A stretch of 64,000 nucleotides of DNA, from positions 374,223-438,222 of the forward strand of contig NZ_MTBQ01000002.1 of the NCBI RefSeq assembly GCF_002153375.1. Reading direction: 5' to 3'. Positions 50,633 to 58,707 of this stretch are shown piece after piece. The DNA comes from Oceanobacillus rekensis. Its GTDB lineage: Bacteria > Bacillota > Bacilli > Bacillales > Amphibacillaceae. The notes beneath the pieces are model-generated. The model was not told the DNA's origin and made no database searches. It worked only from the letters and a program-made list of their open reading frames with translations. The translations under genes were made by a program, and so were the position numbers. How positions within the stretch are numbered: position 1 is the first letter of the stretch; each line of letters begins with the position of its first letter.

Positions 50633-51598
50633 GTGGATTTTCTAATGGGTATCGATGGTGGTGGTACAAAAACGGTTGCAGTAATTGCTGATAGGAATGG
50701 GAAAGTTATTGCACAGACAAGAGTTGGCTCGACAAATCCGAATTCTTGCTCAAAGCAGGAGCTCGAGAAAACCTTTAGGGAATTGTTCCACACCCTGGAA
50801 GTACAAGTGCCCACTAGCTTTCAAAAGATTACAAATCTGTTTGCAGGTATTGCGGGAACTGGAAATGAAGCTAACAAGATTTTCTTAAAAGATATGATTA
50901 AACAATTCGTACCAGCCCATACGCTCATTCACGTTGAACCAGACACGATAAACGCCCTTTATTCAGGTACATACGGAAATCCAGGGATTGTTCAAATATC
51001 AGGAACAGGATCTATTACATACGGAATAAACAAGAATCAAAAGCATGACCGGGTTGGTGGCTGGGGCTATTTATTAGGTGATGAAGGAAGTGGCTATGAT
51101 ATTGGACGTCAAGGAATTATGGCAGTATTAAAGGCTTATGATGGGAGAGGTCCTAACACTATTATGTCTCAGCGGATGTTTACGTATTTTAATAAAGATA
51201 ATGGGCATGATTTCATTCAAAAGATTTACAGTTCTCCAAGCCCGAAGAATGAAATTGCAGCTCTTTCAAAAATAGTTATCCAATCTTTTAAGCAACAAGA
51301 TCCAGAAGCAGATAGAATAATAGGTAGTGTAATCCAGGAGATTACACATAGTATTAAAACATTATATAAAAAATTATTTTCAGAACATGATAAGGTAAAA
51401 GTAGTGTTATGTGGAGGCATTTTTAGTGAAAAAGCTATTGCCGAATTAGTGAAGATTAGCCTAAACGATGATCCCAATAAGACAGTTGTATTGCCCGATA
51501 TTCCTCCAGTCGGTGGTTCCCTGATAGGTGCTTATGTTATGGGCGGAGAGCATCCGACAAGTGACATTATAAAAAATATAAATGATACAATCCACTAG
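50633..51598 (+). CDS. BadF-type sugar kinase (MurNAc/GlcNAc kinase-like)
   Basis: 321 residues of the BadF/BadG/NagK-like ASKHA kinase family. Phosphate loops are GIDGGGTKTVAVIAD near residue 7 and GTGSITYGI near 125; GGWGYLLGDEGSGYDIG binds ligand. Because MurR, MurQ and a sugar importer follow, the substrate is probably N-acetylmuramic acid and/or GlcNAc, as for Clostridium MurK. The GTG at 50633 follows AGGAGG by 7 bases. Its promoter region (50543-50620) is extremely AT-rich. Confidence 0.85.
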   Translation: MDFLMGIDGGGTKTVAVIADRNGKVIAQTRVGSTNPNSCSKQELEKTFRELFHTLEVQVPTSFQKITNLFAGIAGTGNEANKIFLKDMIKQFVPAHTLIHVEPDTINALYSGTYGNPGIVQISGTGSITYGINKNQKHDRVGGWGYLLGDEGSGYDIGRQGIMAVLKAYDGRGPNTIMSQRMFTYFNKDNGHDFIQKIYSSPSPKNEIAALSKIVIQSFKQQDPEADRIIGSVIQEITHSIKTLYKKLFSEHDKVKVVLCGGIFSEKAIAELVKISLNDDPNKTVVLPDIPPVGGSLIGAYVMGGEHPTSDIIKNINDTIH

Positions 51599-51614
51599 AA
51601 AAGAAGGTGAAAGC

Positions 51615-52469
51615 ATGTCTCAACTTAAGGGCGGACTAGTTATTTTAAAGGATATGGTAAACAGCTTGCCACCTTCCGAGAAAAAAATAGCACATTATAT
51701 ATTGGAAAATCCTGAGGAGTCCATACTGCTAACAGCATTAATGCTCGGTGAAAAAAGTAAAACAAGTAGTGCTGCAGTCATTCGTTTATGTAAATCATTG
51801 GGCTTTAGTGGCTTTCAGGAATTAAAAATAAGAGTTGCTGGTGATTTGCAAAAGCAGGCTGTAACCGAGTATCGTGATATCGAGCCGAATGAAGGTTTTA
51901 AAAATATTATTGATAAAGTTACAACAAATACAATCCAAACACTAAAAGAGACGGCTGATATTATGGATGAAAAGAATTTGCAAAGGGCTGTCGGTGCATT
52001 GGAAAATGCACCATCCATCATTTTTTTTGGTGTCGGTGCTTCCTATATCGCAGCAAAGGATGCCGAGCAAAAGTTTTTGCGAATTAATAAGAATGCATAT
52101 TCCTTTTCCGATGCACATATGGCAGCAACTTCCATTGCGAATAAAGGACCAGATGATGTAGTGGTTGGTATTTCGTTTTCAGGCAATACAGATGAAGTTG
52201 TAAGGCTGTTAAAGCTTGCCAAGCATAAAAATTCAACAACGATTAGTATTACGAAATATGGAAATTCATTGGTTTCCAATTTTTCCGATATCCAGTTACA
52301 CACATCTGCTGCAAAGGAAGCGACAATAAGAAGTGGTGCAACTTCCTCGCGAATCGCCCAACTGCAGGTAATCGATATATTATTTATGTGTTTAGCGTCT
52401 GTTCAATATGAAGAGACTGTACGACATTTAGATGAAACGAGAGAAGCTATCTCGTTTTTCAAGAAATAA
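51615..52469 (+). CDS. murR: MurR/RpiR-family transcriptional regulator
   Basis: 284 residues: an N-terminal RpiR helix-turn-helix (PPSEKKIAHYILENPEE, TSSAAVIRLCKSLGFSGFQELK) and a C-terminal SIS sugar-phosphate domain with FFGVGASYIAAKDAEQKF and GISFSGNTDEVVRL. In B. subtilis MurR represses murein-sugar genes and responds to MurNAc 6-phosphate. The neighbourhood (kinase before, murQ after) supports that role. ATG at 51615 follows AAGGTG; the open frame starts 33 bases earlier inside the previous gene. Confidence 0.87.
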   Translation: MSQLKGGLVILKDMVNSLPPSEKKIAHYILENPEESILLTALMLGEKSKTSSAAVIRLCKSLGFSGFQELKIRVAGDLQKQAVTEYRDIEPNEGFKNIIDKVTTNTIQTLKETADIMDEKNLQRAVGALENAPSIIFFGVGASYIAAKDAEQKFLRINKNAYSFSDAHMAATSIANKGPDDVVVGISFSGNTDEVVRLLKLAKHKNSTTISITKYGNSLVSNFSDIQLHTSAAKEATIRSGATSSRIAQLQVIDILFMCLASVQYEETVRHLDETREAISFFKK

Positions 52470-52577
52470 TATAGCTTCTTTATAAAAACTCTTATATTAA
52501 TCTTTGGGGCATCTACTCCTCCAACCGAAAAGGATTGTTACTTTTAAAGCATTACAGAGTGGAGATAACTCCGAAAT

Positions 52578-52989
52578 AAGAAACTTCGGCAACCGCTCTG
52601 GGAAATACAATGCGCGCATCCTAAGGCATAGGTGAGCCCCTTCATGCTAACGCATTTCTGGGTCTCACCTATGCCTCTCTTCCCGAAGGAGTCTCCGTGT
52701 ATTTCCCAGAGCTAGTTAGAAGGTTGCTGACAATTACTACAATTGATAATAGCTAAAAAGCATCTAACAGCTTCACCAGTCCGGGTGAGCGGAGGCCGTG
52801 CCCTAAGGTCCGCATCCACCCGCAGCGATCCCGGACGATGGGAAAAGCACGTACGTATATAAACCCAGCAATACCTCACAGTTTATAGATTTTGTAGCAA
52901 TAGCAACATTTCTTTTGGTGAGCATTGCGGAGTCCCAATTCTTTGCGGTGAGGCAACTAATCATAGACCTAATCTTTTAGAAAACAGCC
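52578..52989 (+). repeat. Dispersed repeat, copy C (longest)
   Basis: Core 52598-52709 (112 bp) with inverted ends CTGGGAAATACA and TGTATTTCCCAG. After it, about 280 bases match copy A in blocks: AGAAGGTTGCTGA, TTGATAATAGCTAAAAAG, CTTCACC, TCACAGTTTATAGA and TTTTAGAAAACAGCC at the end. Copy C has an extra inner hairpin (GTCCGGG at 52779 with CCCGGAC at 52831) that copy A lacks. It separates murR from murQ without carrying a gene. Confidence 0.85.
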
Positions 52990-53035
52990 TTTTCAAATTA
53001 TAAGTGAAATTTTATTACCACAATAAAAAGAAATA

Positions 53036-53064
53036 TTGACAAAATAATTCAGTCAACCTATAAT
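53036..53064 (+). promoter_or_regulatory. Consensus sigma-A promoter of murQ operon
   Basis: TTGACA (53036-53041), 17 bases, TATAAT (53059-53064): a perfect match. A small symmetric site AAAATTATTTT (53079-53089) at about +9 may be the MurR operator; this is a guess. Confidence 0.88.
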
Positions 53065-53145
53065 AAAGTAAAATTGAGAAAATTATTTTTATTACTATTA
53101 TTTAGGTAACCAAAATAATCGAATCTAATGACAAGGGTGAACCTT

Positions 53146-54057
53146 ATGCGTATGGAATTAACTAATCTAACTACCGAGCATAGAAATCAGAATAGTATGA
53201 ATCTGGATCAGATGTCTACTGCTGAAATATTGAAACTGATTAATGAAGAGGATAAGAAAGTGGCCGAAGCGGTTGAATTGGTGTTGCCAAAAGTGGAAGT
53301 TGCTGTGGAAAAGATTGTAGCAGCCTTATCCAATGGGGGAAGACTTTTCTATGTGGGTGCTGGTACGAGTGGAAGATTAGGTGTTATGGATGCATCAGAG
53401 TGTCCACCAACTTTTATGACGCCAGCGGAGACGGTGCAAACGGTTATGGCCGGTGGGAATAATGCATTTTTCCAAGCTGCTGAAGGGTCTGAAGATAATG
53501 AAGCACAAGGGGAAGCAGATTTAAAGTTAAGGAATTTCACTAAACAGGATGTGGTCATAGGGATTACTGCCAGTGGAAGAACCCCCTATCCAATTGGTGC
53601 CTTAAAATTTGCTAGGGAACTTGGGGCATATGCTATATCACTTTCATGCAATAAAGATTCATTGATTAGTAGCTATGCAGATTGTGAGATAGAAGTTGTC
53701 GTGGGACCGGAAGTTCTGACTGGTTCAACAAGAATGAAAGCGGCAACATCACATAAGATGATTTTGAATATGATCAGCACAACAACGATGGTGAAGCTTG
53801 GGAAAGTATATGAAAATTTAATGGTGGATGTCCATGCAAGCAACTATAAATTGAAGGAACGTGCTAAACAGAACATTATTGAAATCACAAATGTTTCCTA
53901 TGAGTTAGCAGAAGAAGTATTGAATCAGACAAATCATGAAGTCAAGCCTGCGATTGTGATGATTGAAGCTGGAGTTACTTTGGAGGTAGCGAAAGAGGCG
54001 TTGTTAAAGAGTAATGGTTATGCAAGACTCGCAATTGAATCATTAAAAGTTAATTAG
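53146..54057 (+). CDS. murQ: N-acetylmuramic acid 6-phosphate etherase
   Basis: 303 residues with a SIS domain. It cleaves the lactyl ether of MurNAc 6-phosphate, giving GlcNAc 6-phosphate and lactate. Family blocks are GRLFYVGAGTSGRLGVMDASE, with the catalytic Glu, GITASGRTPY, and GPEVLTGSTRMKAATSHKM. The C-terminal helical UBA-like bundle is complete. ATG at 53146 follows AAGGGTG; an upstream ATG at 53128 has no ribosome site. Its own consensus promoter follows repeat copy C. Confidence 0.96.
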   Translation: MRMELTNLTTEHRNQNSMNLDQMSTAEILKLINEEDKKVAEAVELVLPKVEVAVEKIVAALSNGGRLFYVGAGTSGRLGVMDASECPPTFMTPAETVQTVMAGGNNAFFQAAEGSEDNEAQGEADLKLRNFTKQDVVIGITASGRTPYPIGALKFARELGAYAISLSCNKDSLISSYADCEIEVVVGPEVLTGSTRMKAATSHKMILNMISTTTMVKLGKVYENLMVDVHASNYKLKERAKQNIIEITNVSYELAEEVLNQTNHEVKPAIVMIEAGVTLEVAKEALLKSNGYARLAIESLKVN

Positions 54058-54136
54058 AATCGGAAACTCCATTACTGGGTTAAAACTTGTAATGTGTTTC
54101 ATATATTTTTCACAAAAATAAAAGGGGGTAATGAGT

Positions 54137-55492
54137 TTGAACAGGTTATTTAAAGGACGTTTTTTCTTACTAATAGCTGTGTTGTTGATGGTGGCATTAA
54201 TTGCAGCGTGTTCTTCAGGTGAAGATAACAATGATACGGATGATGCTACAGAAACGAGTGGAACACCTAGCACGGATGCAGAGGGCGAAGTTTCAGGGGA
54301 TCTTGAAATCCAATACTTTGTAGGTGGCTATGGTGATTCCTGGTGGAAGGAAGTTATCGCAGATTTTCAAGAGGAATATCCTGATATAAACGTAATCGAA
54401 CATGCAGGTCCAAACATAAACGATGAGATGCGCTCCCGTTGGGTATCCAATGATCCACCTGATGTTGTCTACATTGATGGGGCTGGCTCAAGTGAAACCC
54501 AGATGGTTGAGGATGGACAATTAATGAATTTAACAGAATGGGTGGAAGGAATTGAGCTGGAAGGCGGCGATAAATTAGTGGATAGCTTTATCGTACAGCC
54601 TGGTAAATTCAACGGTGAAATTTACTCATTACCTCTAGTATTTGATACATGGGGAACTTGGTATGACAGAGCATTATTTGAAGAAAAGGGCTATGACGTA
54701 CCAACAGATTTTGATAGTTTTATGAGTTCAATGGAGGAAATTAAAGACGGAGAGGGAATCGAACCATTCGTGACTAGTGGTCAGCATCCATATTACTTCC
54801 TTCGTGGCATGCTTTACCCTGCATTTGGTGCAGCTGGTGGAGAAGAATTACTTGCTGATTTAATTACTGGTGCAGAAGGTGCATGGACAAGTGATGTCGT
54901 ACTTGAAACAATGAAAAAAGTGGAGAACATGCAACAGGAAGGCATGTTTGATTCAGGATTGGGTGCATTGAATCATACGCAATCGCAAATGAACTTTCTG
55001 TTACATGAAAATTCATTTATTCCTGTAGGCTTCTGGTTACCGAATGAAATGGCAAATGATATACCTGAAGGGTTTGACTTTGGTTTTATTCCATCGCCAA
55101 TGCAGGATGAAGGTGAACCCTTTGCTATTGTTCCGGATTTAAGACCTTTGGCAATAGCTGAAAATGCAGAAAATCCAGAGGCAGCTAAAGCTTTCGTCGA
55201 GTTTGCATTTACTAGAGAGTATGCAATGTCATTCTCTGAACATACAGGAGCTATTATGAATATTACAGAAGTTGATTTAACAGAAAATGAAAATGTCCCA
55301 GGTTATTTAACCGAAGCGAACGCAATGATTAATGATCCAGAACAAGTGCAAATCTATGAAAAACCGCATCCAATGAGTGCTGACTTGGAAACACCAATTG
55401 GTAATGCATTGATGTCCTTAATGCTCGGTAATATGACTGCAGAAGAATTTGTAGAAGAAGCAGAAAAAGCCGCTGCAGAATATCGTGATTAA
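54137..55492 (+). CDS. ABC transporter sugar-binding lipoprotein (murein sugar)
   Basis: 451-residue solute-binding protein. Signal peptide with lipobox IAAC (cysteine near residue 24), an acidic linker, then a two-lobe fold with EIQYFVGGYGDSWWKEVI. TTG at 54137 lies about 9 bases after AAGGGGG and is preferred over ATG at 54131. Its position between murQ and two permeases suggests it binds MurNAc, GlcNAc or the disaccharide made by the secreted enzymes of the next operon. No ATPase gene nearby. Confidence 0.88.
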   Translation: MNRLFKGRFFLLIAVLLMVALIAACSSGEDNNDTDDATETSGTPSTDAEGEVSGDLEIQYFVGGYGDSWWKEVIADFQEEYPDINVIEHAGPNINDEMRSRWVSNDPPDVVYIDGAGSSETQMVEDGQLMNLTEWVEGIELEGGDKLVDSFIVQPGKFNGEIYSLPLVFDTWGTWYDRALFEEKGYDVPTDFDSFMSSMEEIKDGEGIEPFVTSGQHPYYFLRGMLYPAFGAAGGEELLADLITGAEGAWTSDVVLETMKKVENMQQEGMFDSGLGALNHTQSQMNFLLHENSFIPVGFWLPNEMANDIPEGFDFGFIPSPMQDEGEPFAIVPDLRPLAIAENAENPEAAKAFVEFAFTREYAMSFSEHTGAIMNITEVDLTENENVPGYLTEANAMINDPEQVQIYEKPHPMSADLETPIGNALMSLMLGNMTAEEFVEEAEKAAAEYRD

Positions 55493-55526
55493 TTTAATAA
55501 GAATCGATGAGTAACTTATAAGTCAG

Positions 55527-55567
55527 TGTGGAACATGATGGCATTTGATAAGCCATTATGTTCCATA
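55527..55567 (+). other. Intercistronic stem-loop after binding-protein gene
   Basis: GGAACAT and ATGGC at 55530-55542 pair with GCCAT (55552-55556) and ATGTTCC (55558-55564) with one mismatched pair. No T-run follows. It parallels the stem at 40468-40505 behind the other binding-protein gene. Confidence 0.7.
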
Positions 55568-55596
55568 CACCTATTTTTATTAGAAAGAGTGATCGA

Positions 55597-56490
55597 ATGG
55601 TACAGTCTAAAAAACAAAAATATACGTTTCTGGCATTTTGCTTAGTTCCTACGTTTATTATGTTTGCTATCTTTACCCTTTATCCTTTGTTCAGCGGCTT
55701 GTACTATTCTTTTTTTGACTGGTCAGGATCCTCCCAAAACAAAGAATTTATTGGATTTGATAATTACATAAAATTATTCAATGATGCGATCATCCCCAAT
55801 ACGATTATCCATGATTATTTCCTTGTAGTAACCAAAGTTATTGGCATCATGATTTTAGCAATGTTTTTTGCTGTTGCTTTAACACAGCTGAAAATTAAAG
55901 AGGCACCATTTTACCGGGTTGTATTTTTCTTCCCGAATATTATGTCTGTTGTTGTAATCGGGATACTATGGACTTTCATCTATAATCCAAGTATGGGGCT
56001 AGTTAATTCAGGATTGGAATTTCTCGGTCTCGGAAATTTGGCGAGACCTTGGCTTGGAAGCGAGACATGGGCACTGCCAAGTCTTGTTCTGCCATCAATT
56101 TGGGCAGGAATCGGCTTATTTATGTTAATGCTTATGGGTGGAATATCCAATGTGTCAAAAAGTTATTATGAAGCGGCTGAGATGGATGGAGCAAACCAGT
56201 GGCAGCAATTTTGGAAAGTAACCTTACCACTTGTTTGGCCACAAATAAAAATATCTATTCTTTACATCGTTATTACGACACTTAATGGTTCGTTTGTTAT
56301 TGTGCAGGTAATGACTGCGGGTGGGCCGAATAACTCCACACATGTAATGGGTTCCTATCTTTATCAACAGGCATTCGTACAATATAACTTCGGTTATGGG
56401 GCTACAATTGGAGTTATGATTTTAATACTTTCCCTAATAACGGTATTATTAATGCAATTTTTAATGCGGAGAGACAAGGTAGAATACTAG
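55597..56490 (+). CDS. Sugar ABC transporter permease 1
   Basis: 297 residues, six helices, MalF/UgpA type, EAA loop EAAEMDGANQWQQFWKVTLPL near residue 190. ATG at 55597 is chosen (MVQSKKQKYTFLAFCLVP); the open frame extends 39 bases upstream into the hairpin region without a ribosome site. Forms the channel with the next gene product. Confidence 0.9.
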   Translation: MVQSKKQKYTFLAFCLVPTFIMFAIFTLYPLFSGLYYSFFDWSGSSQNKEFIGFDNYIKLFNDAIIPNTIIHDYFLVVTKVIGIMILAMFFAVALTQLKIKEAPFYRVVFFFPNIMSVVVIGILWTFIYNPSMGLVNSGLEFLGLGNLARPWLGSETWALPSLVLPSIWAGIGLFMLMLMGGISNVSKSYYEAAEMDGANQWQQFWKVTLPLVWPQIKISILYIVITTLNGSFVIVQVMTAGGPNNSTHVMGSYLYQQAFVQYNFGYGATIGVMILILSLITVLLMQFLMRRDKVEY

Positions 56491-56518
56491 AATTTAAGTG
56501 TGAAAGGAGGGAAGCGAA

Positions 56519-57361
56519 GTGAAACGTAGTGTTGGACATATATTAGGGAAAACAGGAATACGGATACCACTTATTTTATGGACGATTGCTGTGTTATATC
56601 CAATCTTTTGGATGTTCCTCGGTTCATTTAAATCAAATGCAGAAATTTACCGTAATCCATGGGGGTTTCCTGAAAACTTTAATTGGCAGAACTTTGCGGA
56701 TGCATGGACGAATTATAATATTGATACAAGTGTATTTAATAGTCTAATTGTGACAGTAGTTGGTTCCCTTTTAACATTATTACTTGCTGTTCCTACTGCA
56801 TATGCGATTGAGCGTATCAACTTTCGTGGCAGTAAAGTATTATTTACATTATATGTTTCAGCAATGATGATCCCAATGGTATTGGGGTGGATACCGTTAT
56901 TCTTTCTACTATCGGATATAGGTTTATTAGATAATATTTATGGATTGGCTATTGTATATGCAGTCAGCCAGTTGCCGTTTACAATCTTTGTTCTAACAAG
57001 TTTTATAGGCACCATACCAAAGTCATTGGAAGAAGCTGCAGCAATTGACGGGTTATCTCCATACGGTGTACTTTGGAAAATTATTACACCTTTAACGATG
57101 TCGGGGATTATCACGGTAACGATTATGAATGCGATCCAGTTTTGGAATGAATATTTCATGGCATTGATCTTTTTACAATCGAGTGAAAACTATACATTAG
57201 CATTGGCAATCGACTTTATTAGCAGTGAAGCCCAATATACGAATGCCTGGGGGACACTATTTGCCAGTCTCGTAATTGCTATTCTTCCTGTAATTGTTCT
57301 ATATGCGATTTTCCAGAGGAGAATCTCACAGGGCATGACAGAAGGAGCGATAAAAGGATAG
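56519..57361 (+). CDS. Sugar ABC transporter permease 2
   Basis: 280 residues, six helices, MalG type with EEAAAIDGLSPYGVLWKIITPL and the C-terminus SQGMTEGAIKG. The start is GTG after AAGGAGGG. It ends the plus-strand murein-sugar operon, closed by a strong terminator shared with the convergent namZ. Confidence 0.9.
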   Translation: MKRSVGHILGKTGIRIPLILWTIAVLYPIFWMFLGSFKSNAEIYRNPWGFPENFNWQNFADAWTNYNIDTSVFNSLIVTVVGSLLTLLLAVPTAYAIERINFRGSKVLFTLYVSAMMIPMVLGWIPLFFLLSDIGLLDNIYGLAIVYAVSQLPFTIFVLTSFIGTIPKSLEEAAAIDGLSPYGVLWKIITPLTMSGIITVTIMNAIQFWNEYFMALIFLQSSENYTLALAIDFISSEAQYTNAWGTLFASLVIAILPVIVLYAIFQRRISQGMTEGAIKG

Positions 57362-57376
57362 ATACAAAGAAAAAGG

Positions 57377-57408
57377 AAAAGACATCCAGCTTAATGGATG
57401 TCTTTTTT
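57377..57408. terminator. Bidirectional terminator
   Basis: AAAAGACATCCA (57377-57388) pairs with TGGATGTCTTTT (57395-57406); A-run before and T-run after serve both the permease operon and namZ. Confidence 0.92.
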
Positions 57409-57415
57409 CATCTAA

Positions 57416-58684
57416 TCAATAAATAAGGTAATCTTTACGAACTTTTTCAAACTCTTTCAATTCATCTTTCCATTCTTTCTCCATATCTTTAACAGAATCT
57501 CCGTTTTCAATTGCCTCACGAATCCAGCCATTACCAATTAAATTGTCAAAGAAGGATATTCCAGCGCTATTTTCAGCACGAAATTCAAAGTCATCCGGGT
57601 ACATATCATGCAGTGTTTTTACGATATGAAGCCCAGTTTCAACTGGTATATAAGATTTCTTGTTTGTCACATGAATTTGTACACCATGACTGAGTTTTCC
57701 AGCATGTTTCGAAATGGAAGGTGTAAAGGATGCTGCCCGGAAAGTGACTCCAGGTAAATCTAATTCATTTAAAACTGCTGCAAATTCTGTGCTGTTGACA
57801 AAAGGTGCACCGATCAATTCAAATGGTTTTGTTGTTCCACGACCTTCTGATAGATTTGTTCCTTCAATTAATGCTGCACCTGGATATACGAGTGCTGTAT
57901 CGAGCGTTGGCATGTTTGGTGATGGTAAAACAAATTCTAAGTCTGTATCATCGTAATACATATTACGTTTCCAACCATCCATTTCCACAACCGTTAAATC
58001 AGCACCAATCTCAAACTCTTCATTGAAAAGCTTGGCCAATTCTCCGACTGTCATTCCGTGACGTAATGGGATTGGATAGTTACCAACAAAGGAGGAATAT
58101 TCTCGATCAAGAACTGGACCTTCGACTTTATGTCCACCTAGTGGGTTAGGACGGTCAAGCACGATAAATTCAATATCATTTTCCTTTGCTGCTTCCATTG
58201 CATATGCCATCGTATAAATATACGTATAGAAGCGTGTTCCTACATCTTGGATATCGAATAGTAATACATCCACATTTTCAAGCATTTCCGGTGTCGGCTT
58301 TCTCGTTTGGCCATATAAGCTATAGACTGGTAATCCTGTCGTTTCATCATTATAAAACTCGACATATGCTCCAGCCTGTGCATCACCACGGACACCGTGT
58401 TCAGGGCCATACAGTGCGGTTAATTCAACATCCGGATCATTGTGCAGTAAATCTACAATACTATTTAACTCCTGATCTACACCGGTTGGATTGGTAATTA
58501 ATCCGACTCGCTTTCCCTCAATTAGATCTTTTTGCTCATCGAGTAAGACATCAACGCCTAATTGTAATTCATTAGGGTTTCCTTTACCTTTACCTTTTCC
58601 ATTGCCACCCTTATCTGCAAAAACTGCAGAAAGAGAGGTGAGAACCATGACAACTGTCAATAGCATAATAAGCGATTTTTTCAT
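57416..58684 (-). CDS. namZ: Exo-beta-N-acetylmuramidase NamZ
   Basis: 422 residues, DUF1343 (GH171). A signal peptide ends near residue 23 (VFA), a short Gly/Lys linker follows, then the catalytic fold with GLITNPTGVDQELNSIVD, YGPEHGVRGDAQAGAYVEFY, FDIQDVGTRFYTYIYTM and ERPNPLGG-like DRPNPLGGHKVEGP. NamZ of B. subtilis (YbbC) releases terminal MurNAc from wall sugar chains outside the cell. Third gene of the amiE-nagZ-namZ operon, 23 bases after nagZ. Confidence 0.93.
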   Translation of the reverse strand: MKKSLIMLLTVVMVLTSLSAVFADKGGNGKGKGKGNPNELQLGVDVLLDEQKDLIEGKRVGLITNPTGVDQELNSIVDLLHNDPDVELTALYGPEHGVRGDAQAGAYVEFYNDETTGLPVYSLYGQTRKPTPEMLENVDVLLFDIQDVGTRFYTYIYTMAYAMEAAKENDIEFIVLDRPNPLGGHKVEGPVLDREYSSFVGNYPIPLRHGMTVGELAKLFNEEFEIGADLTVVEMDGWKRNMYYDDTDLEFVLPSPNMPTLDTALVYPGAALIEGTNLSEGRGTTKPFELIGAPFVNSTEFAAVLNELDLPGVTFRAASFTPSISKHAGKLSHGVQIHVTNKKSYIPVETGLHIVKTLHDMYPDDFEFRAENSAGISFFDNLIGNGWIREAIENGDSVKDMEKEWKDELKEFEKVRKDYLIY

Positions 58685-58707
58685 TTTGGTTGAACACTCC
58701 TTATTTT

